This document shows positions 8,653 through 17,728 of a stretch of 64,000 bases of DNA, in pieces (positions within the stretch are counted from its first letter, which is position 1; the number at the start of each line of letters is the position of its first letter). The stretch is from NCBI RefSeq assembly GCF_965218915.1, contig NZ_OZ244708.1, positions 3,162,001 through 3,226,000 of the forward strand, written 5' to 3'. A program made the position numbers and the translations under genes. Source of the DNA: Novosphingopyxis sp965218915. GTDB lineage: Bacteria > Pseudomonadota > Alphaproteobacteria > Sphingomonadales > Sphingomonadaceae. The notes beneath the pieces were generated by a model that was given only the letters and a program-made list of their open reading frames with translations, was not told the DNA's origin and made no database searches.

Positions 8653-8974
8653 ATGGATCAGAACAAGGCAACTCAACCCACCGGCACCAACTGCAAGCAC
8701 CTCCCTACCGAAACGCTTGCAGCGATCTGGGAAGCGCGTAAAAGGCGCTGCACCTATACCGGCGATCTCATCGCCTTCAGTGATCTCGATGTCGATCACT
8801 TCGTGCCAATCATCATTTTACCGGCTGAACTAGCTCGACTGAAGCGCGAAAAAAATCATTGCCGACGAATTCAAGCCGAATCATATCATGCTGATAACAC
8901 CCAACTTCTTTTTCCGTCAGATTCTAAGCCTACGGACAATTCGGGCCTGTGTTATGAGTGATCCCTACTGTTAA
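8653..8974 (+). pseudogene. HNH-type nuclease relic, probable poly-A frameshift
   Basis: The frame from ATG 8653 (or 8635) reads WEARKRRCTYTGDLIAFSD followed by LDVDHFVPI, which resembles the first half of an HNH nuclease with its Asp-His pair. After ELARLKRE it meets a run of seven A's (8849-8855). With six A's the frame would go on as KIIADEFKPNHIMLITPN and end at 8974; as written it runs into unrelated sequence and stops at 8961. No second zinc ligand set or final His is visible, so the product would be incomplete either way. Its 3' end overlaps that of the convergent LysR gene. Confidence 0.4.
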
Positions 8975-9857
8975 TCTTTCGAAGATGATTTATAAAAGCT
9001 GCCAAAGCCGGGCGCTGTCGGCGGCGGTTAGGGTAAAAGAAGTAATAACCTGGAAAGGTTGTAGTCGACTCTGAAAGTACCGAAACGAGTTTGCCGCAAC
9101 GGATGTAAGGCTCTACCTCATCGGCGAAGAGGTACGCCAGACCCTGTCCACGAAGAGCAGCGGACAATATAAGATTACTGTCGTTGAAGACCAGATTACC
9201 TTGAACTTTGACTTGAAACGACCGACCCTCTTCCACAAAAGGCCACGGATGTAGCCCTCCTGTCGCCATCCTGTGGCCGATACATTGGTGTCGGGCGAGG
9301 TCGCGGGGCGACGTAGGCACTGGGTGCCTCGCGAAGTACTCAGGAGTTCCTACGACTGCCGTGAAGATCTCCGGGCTTATCCGGATTGCCACCATGTCTC
9401 GGTCTACTCGCTCCCCGAGCCGGACCCCGGCATCATATCCGGCAGCAACAACGTCAGCAATTGCGTCATCGGCACATAATTCCAGCGTGATATCGGGAAA
9501 GTCGGAAAGGAACTCATTGAGGGTTGGCAAAAGCACTTTGTCTAGGGCGTGCTTGACTGCCGTGATGCGGATCACACCACTCGGCGTGGAGCGCATGGCG
9601 AGAAGTTCATCTATCGCGGTATCGATATCGCCCAGTGCGGGTTGGAGCCTATGGAGTAATTGCTCCCCTGCCTCCGTGACAGCTACGCTTCTGGTCGTCC
9701 GGTTCAGCAGACCGATGCCGAGCCTTTCTTCCAGTGTTTTGATCGAGTGGCTAACAGCGGAGGGCGATAGGTTAAGGCCAATCGCAGCCCGAGTGAAACT
9801 CTTTTCCTTCGCGACTGCCGCAAAAGCGATCAGGGCACCTAGGTCGCCGCGCTCCAT
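8952..9857 (-). CDS. LysR-family regulator, divergent from the aldehyde oxidoreductase operon
   Basis: 301 aa. The N-terminal winged HTH covers residues 1-65 (FTRAAIGLNLSPSAVSHSIK, then LEERLGIGLLNRTTRSVAVT). The substrate-binding domain fills the rest and is of the usual AaeR/DmlR type. The gene diverges from the paoABC-like operon with about 170 bases between starts. Within this gap TTCGA-ACAG-TCGAA (9900-9913) fits a LysR half-site pair. By the usual logic of divergent LysR genes it activates the operon in response to a substrate or aldehyde; the effector cannot be read from the sequence. Confidence 0.9.
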   Translation of the reverse strand: MERGDLGALIAFAAVAKEKSFTRAAIGLNLSPSAVSHSIKTLEERLGIGLLNRTTRSVAVTEAGEQLLHRLQPALGDIDTAIDELLAMRSTPSGVIRITAVKHALDKVLLPTLNEFLSDFPDITLELCADDAIADVVAAGYDAGVRLGERVDRDMVAIRISPEIFTAVVGTPEYFARHPVPTSPRDLARHQCIGHRMATGGLHPWPFVEEGRSFQVKVQGNLVFNDSNLILSAALRGQGLAYLFADEVEPYIRCGKLVSVLSESTTTFPGYYFFYPNRRRQRPALAAFINHLRKINSRDHS

Positions 9858-10027
9858 TGCTGCACTCCATTCATAAGACCATCCCGTATACCCCCACTAT
9901 TCGAACAGTCGAACCCTTGCTAGCCTGACCTACGTAAACGGTGATCTCGTCCGAATATTTATCTTGAAATAAACGAGAGCCATCGATCGCGGTAGTTACC
10001 GCTCACCCGGAGAAGGAGCCTAGGGCC

Positions 10028-10534
10028 GTGCAAATAGTCGTTAATAATCAGATGTTTGAGGGCGAGTGGGATGTGCGCATGTCCCTTCTCGATCTTTTGA
10101 GGGATCAACTGCAGCTAACCGGGACAAAAAAAGGCTGTAACCAAGGGGCCTGCGGCGCGTGCACTGTTCTCGTTGACGGCGAACGCATCAACGCATGCTT
10201 AGCATTAGCAGTGCAGTATGACGGTCGCTCGGTAACAACGATTGAAGGTATCGGTACAAAGGACTCCCTCCATCAACTGCAGAGCGCCTTCTTAGAGCAC
10301 GACGGCTTCCAATGCGGCTATTGCACGCCAGGGCAAGTATGCTCAGCCATCGCAATGGCCTCGGAGTTCGAGCGAGGTATGCCCAGCGTGGTCACATCCA
10401 ATTTGACAACGGGAGCGGCAGCGCTCGACAGCGAGGAGGTTCGGGAGAGGATGAGCGGCAACCTGTGTCGCTGCGGAGCTTATAATGGGATAGTGGCCGC
10501 CATCGTGCAAACCTACGGGAGCGATTCAGAATGA
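10028..10534 (+). CDS. paoA: Aldehyde/xanthine oxidoreductase iron-sulfur subunit (PaoA type)
   Basis: 168 aa subunit carrying two [2Fe-2S] clusters. The plant-ferredoxin-like N-terminal cluster ligands are in KGCNQGACGACTVLVDGERINAC; the C-terminal helical domain has CGYCTPGQVC and CRCGAY. Electrons pass from the molybdenum site through these clusters to FAD. The start is GTG at 10028 with AGAAGGAG 12 bases upstream. Unlike the E. coli periplasmic PaoA, no Tat signal precedes the domain, so the complex is probably cytoplasmic. The stop overlaps the next start (ATGA), so the three subunits are translationally coupled. Confidence 0.92.
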   Translation: MQIVVNNQMFEGEWDVRMSLLDLLRDQLQLTGTKKGCNQGACGACTVLVDGERINACLALAVQYDGRSVTTIEGIGTKDSLHQLQSAFLEHDGFQCGYCTPGQVCSAIAMASEFERGMPSVVTSNLTTGAAALDSEEVRERMSGNLCRCGAYNGIVAAIVQTYGSDSE

Positions 10535-11526
10535 AGCCGTTCCGATATGAACGTGCGCCCGATACGCAAGGCGCGATAAAGCTTTCAAGGACCTCTCAGG
10601 CTGCGCGTTACATCGGCGGCGGCACGAATCTCGTCGATTTAATGCGCGAGGGCGTCGAGCGACCGGATTTGCTCGTAGACGTGACCAAGCTTTCCGGCGG
10701 CATCCGTGTGAGAGACGATGCAAGCGTCCGCATTGGGGCCGAGATGAGCAACACCGCTCTCGCGAACCATCCGACGATACGAAAACATTATCCGATGCTG
10801 TCGCGCGCCATACTTGCCGGTGCCTCTGCACAAATCCGGAACATGGCCACGGTCGGCGGCAATCTTCTGCAGCGGACCCGATGCGCCTACTTCTACGATT
10901 TAGCCGCGCGCTGCAATAAGCGTGCTCCGGGCGAAGGATGCGACGCGGTCGGTGGCTTTGACCGCAACCATGCCATTCTAGGCGCTTCTCCAAAGTGCAT
11001 CGCGACCCACCCGTCTGACATGTGCGTAGCACTGGCGGCGCTCGACGCGGTGGTGCATGTGGAAGGTCAGGACGGTGCTCGCGCCATCACCTTTGCCGAC
11101 TTCCACCGTCTACCGGGCGATAGTCCTGATGTGGAGACCGACTTGCAGCCGGGCGAACTCGTTACGGCCATCGAATTGCCTGCCGCTCGCCAGCGCGCAC
11201 AGTCCAGCTATCGCAAGGTACGCGACCGGGCAAGTTATGCCTTTGCGCTCGTGTCGGTGGCGGCATCGCTCGAGATTAAGGACGGCCTGATTGGGGACGT
11301 CCGCATCGCGCTAGGCGGTGTGGCTCACAAGCCTTGGCGTGCAATCGTCGCGGAAAACGAGTTGCGTGGTCAGCTCGCGACGGAAGACGCATTCCGACAT
11401 GCGGTAGAACTCGAGTTGGCTAAAGCAGAGCCCCTGCCTGGAAACGGTTTTAAGGTCGCACTGGTGAGCAATGTCATCGTTGCATCAATGCTGGATCTGG
11501 TTGCTAAATCGGGAGAAAAAACATGA
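10531..11526 (+). CDS. paoB: Aldehyde oxidoreductase FAD subunit with extra 4Fe-4S insert (PaoB type)
   Basis: 331 aa. The FAD-binding PCMH domain is marked by YIGGGTNLVDLM at about residue 28 and by IRNMATVGGNLLQ near 105. An insertion of about 45 residues after GNLLQ carries four cysteines (TRCAYF, ARCNKR, GEGCDA, SPKCIAT); this matches the additional [4Fe-4S] binding loop known from E. coli PaoB and 4-hydroxybenzoyl-CoA reductase-like enzymes. The CO-dehydrogenase flavoprotein C-terminal domain follows. The gene overlaps both neighbours by 4 bases. It accepts electrons from the PaoA clusters. Confidence 0.92.
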   Translation: MKPFRYERAPDTQGAIKLSRTSQAARYIGGGTNLVDLMREGVERPDLLVDVTKLSGGIRVRDDASVRIGAEMSNTALANHPTIRKHYPMLSRAILAGASAQIRNMATVGGNLLQRTRCAYFYDLAARCNKRAPGEGCDAVGGFDRNHAILGASPKCIATHPSDMCVALAALDAVVHVEGQDGARAITFADFHRLPGDSPDVETDLQPGELVTAIELPAARQRAQSSYRKVRDRASYAFALVSVAASLEIKDGLIGDVRIALGGVAHKPWRAIVAENELRGQLATEDAFRHAVELELAKAEPLPGNGFKVALVSNVIVASMLDLVAKSGEKT

Positions 11527-13841
11527 GCATCATTCAGAAAGCGACTGAGGTCGCCGCAAAGCTGATGCCTGATAAGCAAGTCGACCCACTGATTGACGGG
11601 CCCGGCGAGGCAGGTTCGGCCGTTGGTCAAGCGGTGTCGCGCCTCGATGGTCCTATCAAGGTAGCCGGCGAGGCGCGCTTCGCGGCCGAAGTGGCTATCG
11701 AGGGGCTTACCTATGCCGCATTGGTATGCAGCACGATCCCCCGCGGACGGGTAGTGTCGATCGACGCAGACGAAGCTCGTTCCGCGCCCGGCGTCATTCT
11801 GGTAATGACCCACGAGAATGCACCAGAGATGGCTTCGCCGCCTCAGATGTTCACCGATCCGCACGGTGCGACCACGAGCGATCTTCCTATAATGCAGAAC
11901 GCCGAAATCCATTGGAACGGCGAGCCGGTTGCGCTCGTCTTGGGTGAGACGCAAGAGCAGGCCGATTATGGGGCGTCGCTAATCGGCGTGGAATACGAAC
12001 AGAACGACGCAGATCTCGATTTCGAGGCGATGTTTTCCGGAGCTGAGGCACCAGACGCCATTCTGGGTGAGCCGGCAAGCGTGTCCATGGGGCACGCCGA
12101 AGATGCTCTCGGCGAGGCGGCCCACGTGGTCGACGAGGTGTACACTACGCCGCGGCTGTATCATGCGGCCATCGAGCCACACGCCGCGACGATCGTGTGG
12201 AACGGTGCAGGCGATCTTCTAGTCCACGATTCGTTGCAGACGATCGCGGATGCGAAATCTGCTTATGCAAAAGTCTTTGGGCTGAAGGAGAAGAACGTCC
12301 GGGTGTTGTCGCCGTTCGTCGGCGGTGGCTTTGGGAGCAAGTACGTCTGGAGCCATCAACTCTTGGCGATCGCGGCCGCCAAGCTGGCCGAAAGGCCCGT
12401 CCGTATCGTGTTGAGCCGCGAGGAGGTCTTTCGCGTTACAGGAGGGCGCACTTTGACCAAACAGCGCGTGGCTTTGGGCGCGAAGGCGGACGGAACGTTG
12501 GCATCGTTGATCCACACGGGAACAACCGCGATGACCCGCTACAACGAATTTCCGGAGCAATTTACCTTCTCTACACGCCACATGTACGCCGCCGCCGCGC
12601 TGTTCATCGCGCAGGAGGTTGTCCGGCTCGACATGGTCGCCAACACATCGATGCGCGCGCCTGGCGAAGCGGTAGGCACCTTCGCACTGGAATCCGCCTT
12701 GGACGAGCTAGCTATAGCGATGGCCGTGGATCCAATCGAGCTGCGCCGCCGCATGGAGCCCGAACGCGATCCTACCAAAGACACGCCTTTTTCCAGCCGC
12801 AACCTTTTACAGGCCTACGAGGACGGGGCGACGCGGTTTGGTTGGAAGGGGCGCGACTCGTCCTCCGAAAGCAGGCGCGACGGGGAATGGCTGATCGGCC
12901 AAGGCGTCGCTAGCGCCTATTACCCCTATTACAGAATGCCCGGCTGCGCGGCCCGCATCGAGCTGACGGTGGATGGACGCGCTGTGGTGCAATCTTCTGT
13001 CCACGAGATGGGAATGGGCACGGCCACCGTACAGGCGCAGCATGCCGCCGACCGGCTCGGGCTTCCGATCGACCTAGTGACCTTCCAATATGGCGACAGT
13101 GATCTGCCCGCGGGCACTATTGCCGGCGGTTCGTCGCAGTCAGCTACGGTCATCGGTGCAGTCATGGCGGCTCACGAGGCGCTTCTGAAGAAGTTGCTGA
13201 AGCTTGTTGGCAGCGGCTCCGCGCTCAAAGGCGCGAAGCACGACGAGGTGATGTCCCGGAATGGCGGCCTCTGCCGGATCGACGCCCCCGATCAGTGCGA
13301 GAGCTACGTGTCTCTACTCGAAGGCGCCGGAGAGAAGTCGATCGCAGCCGAGGCGAGTGGGTCGATGCCGCTCGAGATCATGAAGTATTCAATGCACTCA
13401 TACGGTGCGCAGTTCTGCGAAGCGCGGGTCAACTCCATTACCGGCGAGGTACGTATTTCGCGCTGGTTGGGGTCGTTCGATACGGGGCGGATCCTCAATC
13501 CAAAGACGGCGGCCAGCCAATTTCGCGGCGCGATCGTTATGGGACTGGGCTTGGCACTTACAGAGGAGGCTCTTTTCGATAAACGAACGGGCCGCTTCAT
13601 GAATCCGAGCCTTGCCGAGTATCACGTGCCCGTGCACTTGGACGTGCCGGAAATCGATGTGATCTGGACCGATATCCCGGATCCGCTCTCCCCGATGGGC
13701 GTGCATGGCATTGGCGAGATCGGCGTGACAGGCGTAGGGGCTGCGGTCGCAAACGCGGTCCACGACGCCTGCGGCGTGCGCATTCGCAACCTTCCGATCA
13801 CGCTCGACAAGGTGCTGGCGGGATTGAGCGCGCAGACGTGA
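11523..13841 (+). CDS. paoC: Aldehyde oxidoreductase molybdopterin subunit (PaoC type)
   Basis: 772 aa large subunit of the xanthine oxidase family. Recognisable parts are VGQAVSRLDGPIKVAGEARFAAE (N-terminal hammerhead domain), FVGGGFGSKYVWSHQ (molybdopterin contact), MRAPGEAVGTFALES (substrate channel region), and GIGEIGVTGVGAAVANAV with the likely catalytic Glu near the C-terminus. It oxidises aldehydes to acids with water as oxygen donor. E. coli PaoC needs cytosine dinucleotide cofactor and the chaperone PaoD; no chaperone gene (XdhC type) is found in this window. Aldo/keto reductase and epoxide hydrolase genes follow. Confidence 0.92.
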   Translation: MSIIQKATEVAAKLMPDKQVDPLIDGPGEAGSAVGQAVSRLDGPIKVAGEARFAAEVAIEGLTYAALVCSTIPRGRVVSIDADEARSAPGVILVMTHENAPEMASPPQMFTDPHGATTSDLPIMQNAEIHWNGEPVALVLGETQEQADYGASLIGVEYEQNDADLDFEAMFSGAEAPDAILGEPASVSMGHAEDALGEAAHVVDEVYTTPRLYHAAIEPHAATIVWNGAGDLLVHDSLQTIADAKSAYAKVFGLKEKNVRVLSPFVGGGFGSKYVWSHQLLAIAAAKLAERPVRIVLSREEVFRVTGGRTLTKQRVALGAKADGTLASLIHTGTTAMTRYNEFPEQFTFSTRHMYAAAALFIAQEVVRLDMVANTSMRAPGEAVGTFALESALDELAIAMAVDPIELRRRMEPERDPTKDTPFSSRNLLQAYEDGATRFGWKGRDSSSESRRDGEWLIGQGVASAYYPYYRMPGCAARIELTVDGRAVVQSSVHEMGMGTATVQAQHAADRLGLPIDLVTFQYGDSDLPAGTIAGGSSQSATVIGAVMAAHEALLKKLLKLVGSGSALKGAKHDEVMSRNGGLCRIDAPDQCESYVSLLEGAGEKSIAAEASGSMPLEIMKYSMHSYGAQFCEARVNSITGEVRISRWLGSFDTGRILNPKTAASQFRGAIVMGLGLALTEEALFDKRTGRFMNPSLAEYHVPVHLDVPEIDVIWTDIPDPLSPMGVHGIGEIGVTGVGAAVANAVHDACGVRIRNLPITLDKVLAGLSAQT

Positions 13842-13979
13842 GCATTCCGTCCGCCAACATGATCGGGCCGTCTTACCCGGTTTAATCTCCGGGTCCACGG
13901 CCCCCTCGGCCTTGTACGCGCAACCAGACGAACCTTTCGGTGATAGAGCTTAACTAGAACCTTCCTCAAGGATATGAAC

Positions 13980-15041
13980 ATGGATCTCACCTCATTCCGC
14001 ACCCTTGGCCGATCTGGCCTAGTCGTTAGCCCTTTTGCTCTTGGAACAATGACGTTCGGAGCCGGGCGCTGGGGTGCCGAGGAGAATGGCGCGCACGCGA
14101 TCCTTGATGCTTATGTGGAGGCGGGCGGCAACTTCATAGATACGGCAGACGTCTACGGAGGCGGGGTGAGCGAGGAAATGCTTGGACGCTACGTCGCCGA
14201 CCGATCGTTGCGTGACAAGCTGGTCATAGCAACGAAGTTCACCTGGAATCTGGATCAGGGCAATCCGAACGCCGGCGGTAACGGCCGCAAAAATATATAT
14301 CGAGCAGTTGATGCGTCGTTGCGGCGTCTCGGCACAGATTACGTCGACCTTTACTGGTCGCATTTCTGGGACATGACGACCCCGGCCGACGAGATGCTTG
14401 AGACATTGGTCGGCCTCGTCCGCGCAGGCAAGATCCGATACTATGCGCTGTCCGACGTCCCCGCCTGGTACGCGACAAAGATCGTGGTGATGGCCGCCGA
14501 ACGCGGCCTGCCTGGGCCTATCGCCATTCAGTCGGAATATTCGCTGGTTGAGCGGACCCCAGAGCACGAACATGTGCAAATGGTGCGCGAACTCGGTTTG
14601 GGGCTCGTGCCTTGGAGTCCGCTTGCGGGAGGTTTCCTGACCGGCAAGTACGAGCGTGACGACAAACGAGAAGGCGACGGTCGCCTGAATGGCGACAATC
14701 CACTCGGAGGCAGCAAATTCACGGACCGCAACTGGAGCATTCTCGACGCGCTGAAGGAGGTCGCGAAAGAGGCCGACGTCCCGCCCGCCAGAGTTGCGCT
14801 CGCCTGGACGATAAACCGGCCGGGGGTCGACGCGCTGCTACTGGGAGCCAGCCGACCCGAACAGGTAACCGAGAATTCGGCGGCGCTCGACTTTGTCCTG
14901 ACCGACGACCAACGCGCCGCGCTGGACAAGGCAAGCGCGCTGGAGCCCGCTTTTCCATATCTGGGCTTTACCGACAGCGTGAAGTCGAGCATTTTTGGTG
15001 GGACATCCGTCTCCAGCTGGTCACCGGGCCAAGCGGGATGA
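13980..15041 (+). CDS. Aldo/keto reductase
   Basis: 353 aa NAD(P)H-dependent reductase of the YajO/Tas type. Conserved catalytic elements are NFIDTADVYGGGVSEEMLG (Asp and Tyr), VIATKF (Lys) and YWSHFWD (His). Cofactor-binding C-terminal features (LLGASRPEQVTENSAAL) are present. I use the ATG at 13980 because the AAGGA at 13968 is 7 bases away, whereas the ATG at 13974 is too close. Its stop overlaps the next ATG (ATGATG), so it is coupled to the epoxide hydrolase. It probably reduces a carbonyl formed or handled by the same pathway. Confidence 0.9.
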   Translation: MDLTSFRTLGRSGLVVSPFALGTMTFGAGRWGAEENGAHAILDAYVEAGGNFIDTADVYGGGVSEEMLGRYVADRSLRDKLVIATKFTWNLDQGNPNAGGNGRKNIYRAVDASLRRLGTDYVDLYWSHFWDMTTPADEMLETLVGLVRAGKIRYYALSDVPAWYATKIVVMAAERGLPGPIAIQSEYSLVERTPEHEHVQMVRELGLGLVPWSPLAGGFLTGKYERDDKREGDGRLNGDNPLGGSKFTDRNWSILDALKEVAKEADVPPARVALAWTINRPGVDALLLGASRPEQVTENSAALDFVLTDDQRAALDKASALEPAFPYLGFTDSVKSSIFGGTSVSSWSPGQAG

Positions 15042-16231
15042 TGTCTGGATTGCTGCAACTCGACGGAGCCGACGATGGCCTCCGCGAACGCGTCCGTTCT
15101 GCACGCGTCTCTGTTGGGGAGGAGGCGCTCGTTGACCTTCGTCGTCGTCTGCAGGATGTCCGCTGGCCGACGCGTGAGACGGTCGAGGACTGGTCCCAGG
15201 GCGTGCCGCTCGGCCGGATGAAGGCTTTTAACGACTATTGGCTGAATACTTACGACTGGCGGCGCTGCGAGGCGATGTTGAATAGCTGGTGTCCGCACGT
15301 CACGACGCTGGACGGCTTGGAGATCGCGTTCTTCCACATTCGCTCTCCGGAGACCGACGCCCTGCCGATGATCATGACCCATGGTTGGCCCGGCTCGATA
15401 CTTGAGTTCAATCGGGTTGTGGGACCATTGACCGATCCGGTCTCTCACGGCGGCGACGCGGGCGACGCGTTCCACCTCGTTCTGCCCTGCTTACCCGGCT
15501 TCGGATTCTCGGCGCAGCCCGAGTCGGCCGGATGGACGGTCGGGCGCATCGCGACGGCCTGGGCGGAACTGATGGATCGATTGGGATACGGTCGCTGGGT
15601 CGCGCAGGGCGGCGATTGGGGCGCGATGGTAACCTCACATTTGGCGGCCGCCGCACCTTCCGGTTGCGTTGCCGTCCATCTCAATACAGTCGATATCGCC
15701 AGCGACTCCGTAGACGACCATGACAACGGCCCGGATGCCCAGCGTGCGCGCGCCAAGGCCGAGCGCTACGCGGCCGAGGAGATCGGCTACGTGAAAGAGC
15801 AGGCAACACGGCCCCAGACGCTAGGCTACGCCTTGGCCGATTCCCCAACTGGTCAGGCTGCTTGGATCTACGAGAAGTACAAGGGGTGGATGGATCCGTC
15901 GCGCGAACCGGAGGATGCGTTCGGGTTCAATGCAATGATCGACAACATCATGCTCTACTGGTTGACGGACAGCGCCGCGTCGTCAGCCCGCCTCTACTGG
16001 GAGAGCCTGGCGGACGGTGCGCTGTCTTCGCCGGTGGAGCTGCCGGTCGCCGTCACACTTTTCCTAGACGACGTGACCTACACGCCGCGCCATCGGGCCG
16101 AGCGGCTGCTTCGCAACATCATCAGCTGGAACGAGGTGGAAACGGGCGGTCATCTTGCGGCCTTTGAACGGCCTGACCTATTTACTCCAGAAGTTTGCCA
16201 AGCCTTCCGCACCTTCCGCACCGGTTACTAG
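15038..16231 (+). CDS. Epoxide hydrolase (microsomal/EphA-like, alpha/beta fold)
   Basis: 397 aa. The N-terminal epoxide-hydrolase domain (RLQDVRWPTRETVEDWSQGVPL) is the meander typical of microsomal-type enzymes. Next come HGWPGSILEF (oxyanion motif), GGDWGAMVTSHLA (nucleophile Asp) and, near the end, VETGGHLAAFERPDLF (catalytic His). All elements needed to open an epoxide to a diol are present. Translation is coupled to the preceding reductase. The substrate is unknown; it is likely a bulky or terpenoid-like epoxide given the family. Confidence 0.9.
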   Translation: MMSGLLQLDGADDGLRERVRSARVSVGEEALVDLRRRLQDVRWPTRETVEDWSQGVPLGRMKAFNDYWLNTYDWRRCEAMLNSWCPHVTTLDGLEIAFFHIRSPETDALPMIMTHGWPGSILEFNRVVGPLTDPVSHGGDAGDAFHLVLPCLPGFGFSAQPESAGWTVGRIATAWAELMDRLGYGRWVAQGGDWGAMVTSHLAAAAPSGCVAVHLNTVDIASDSVDDHDNGPDAQRARAKAERYAAEEIGYVKEQATRPQTLGYALADSPTGQAAWIYEKYKGWMDPSREPEDAFGFNAMIDNIMLYWLTDSAASSARLYWESLADGALSSPVELPVAVTLFLDDVTYTPRHRAERLLRNIISWNEVETGGHLAAFERPDLFTPEVCQAFRTFRTGY

Positions 16232-16259
16232 AACACTTTTCATCAAAAGGAGTTTGCCC

Positions 16260-17132
16260 TTGCGTTTTCCGATGGTCCAACCAGTCACAGACATGACCAG
16301 AGCCTCGCTTGGAGATCGGCTCGCGCCCGGAGTTGACGAGTATCTCGACATGTTCCACGAGGATGCGGTGTTTGAGTTCCCGTTTGGGATGGGCGGCGGC
16401 GTCCGGAAGGAAGGAAAGTCCGCCATGGCTGACTTCTTGGCCGAAATAGCGGGGTCGACCATATTTTACCGGTTTGATTTGAAGGAAGCACATCCCATCA
16501 ATGCGGGTGGAATGGTACTTGAATACCATGCTCGCGCCAGCGCCGGCGAGTCCAAAACTCCTTTTGAGCAGGACTATGTCGCGGTTGCGCAGACGCATGG
16601 GGGCCGCATCGGACTCTACCGGGAGTATCTTGACCCGCTCAATATCCCAGGGGTCATTGCGAAGGCTGCCAGCACTCCGCTCGACGACACACCTCTAGAT
16701 GGTCCAACAACCGATCTCGAAGCCATGCTAAAAGGGGCGTTGGGTGACCAGCTCAACCTAGCGGGGAACTCTTTTTTGGACCTATTTGCCGAAAATGCTG
16801 TTCTCGAATGCCCGTTCGCGCCGCCCGGTGCGATGCGACGGTTACAGGGTAAGGATGCAATCTCCGCCTACTATGAGCGGCTGACCGCCGTGCAGAAGTC
16901 GGACGGAATGGTGCAGACAGGCCACTATCCGGCCGAGGACAAACACATGGCGCTATTGGAGTATGAGGGGCTCGTCCGCGACGCTCGCGATGGGGACGTT
17001 TATCGGCAGAAGTATCTTGCGATCGCCAAAGCCGAGTCTGGCCGGCTGACGCTCTTCCGAGAGTATTGGAATCCCTTGCCGGTGCTGGCGGCGTTCGGGC
17101 CAGGTGGCCCCGCGCCGATGGCTCGGCGGTGA
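16260..17132 (+). CDS. Tandem SnoaL-like protein (two fused NTF2-fold domains)
   Basis: About 290 aa. The first domain (about residues 15-135) and second domain (about 155-275) share the same layout: a helix, a beta strand with 'DAVFEFPFGM' or 'NAVLECPFAP', and a C-terminal 'G(R)IGLYREYLDPL' or 'GRLTLFREYWNPL'. SnoaL/limonene-epoxide-hydrolase folds bind or hydrolyse small hydrophobic molecules. I chose the TTG at 16260, 7 bases after AAGGAG; the ATG at 16272 is poorly spaced. The frame stays open upstream inside the epoxide hydrolase. The single-domain protein at 20948 resembles the second half. Confidence 0.8.
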   Translation: MRFPMVQPVTDMTRASLGDRLAPGVDEYLDMFHEDAVFEFPFGMGGGVRKEGKSAMADFLAEIAGSTIFYRFDLKEAHPINAGGMVLEYHARASAGESKTPFEQDYVAVAQTHGGRIGLYREYLDPLNIPGVIAKAASTPLDDTPLDGPTTDLEAMLKGALGDQLNLAGNSFLDLFAENAVLECPFAPPGAMRRLQGKDAISAYYERLTAVQKSDGMVQTGHYPAEDKHMALLEYEGLVRDARDGDVYRQKYLAIAKAESGRLTLFREYWNPLPVLAAFGPGGPAPMARR

Positions 17133-17515
17133 GGCTCAGGTCGATCGTTTCGATATGGATGGCGCCGTTACTGGTAATTTTCACACCGGGCGGAGCGATA
17201 GCACGGAATGTCGAAGAAGTAGTTACTGCACCGTCGGGTTGGCGTCGTCCTGCCTGCTAGATTCCAGCATCAGGTAGACGAGGTTGGCATTTGGCGATCT
17301 TATGTTGATGCTAAGCGGCTTTTGCGGCTTTTGAGATGGGCATGATTAGGCTGACGATTGTATACGCAACAGGCTTAAGCTGTGCCTGATATACTGCGCC
17401 GAAAACGGCGAGCGTACCGAGCGGATCGTCTGGCCTTTATCGCTTGGCTACTCTGCCACCAGACGCGTGCTGATCGCGCGGTGCGAGTTGCGGGATACCT
17501 TTTTGCGCTTCCGCA
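17133..17515. other. Intergenic stretch
   Basis: No gene is supported here. It contains a short imperfect repeat (GCGGCTTTT twice near 17317) and some AT-rich sequence around 17360. The next feature downstream is the interrupted minus-strand frame. Confidence 0.4.
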
Positions 17516-17728
17516 TCAATCGGATGCAAGCTGCCAAACCTCTGGATCAGCCGATCGGCGAGTCACGCGGATCTCTGCTCCGACGCTGGGATGCATGGCG
17601 GTCGGCAGAGCTTCGCAAGCGCGAGAGGCGCCCTTGGGCCAACCGGCCGAAAATTTGGCTGCCAGGATCGCGATGGAGTGCATGAACATCTCGCGCTCCA
17701 AACGTAAGCGTGGCCTGTGGGACGCAGG

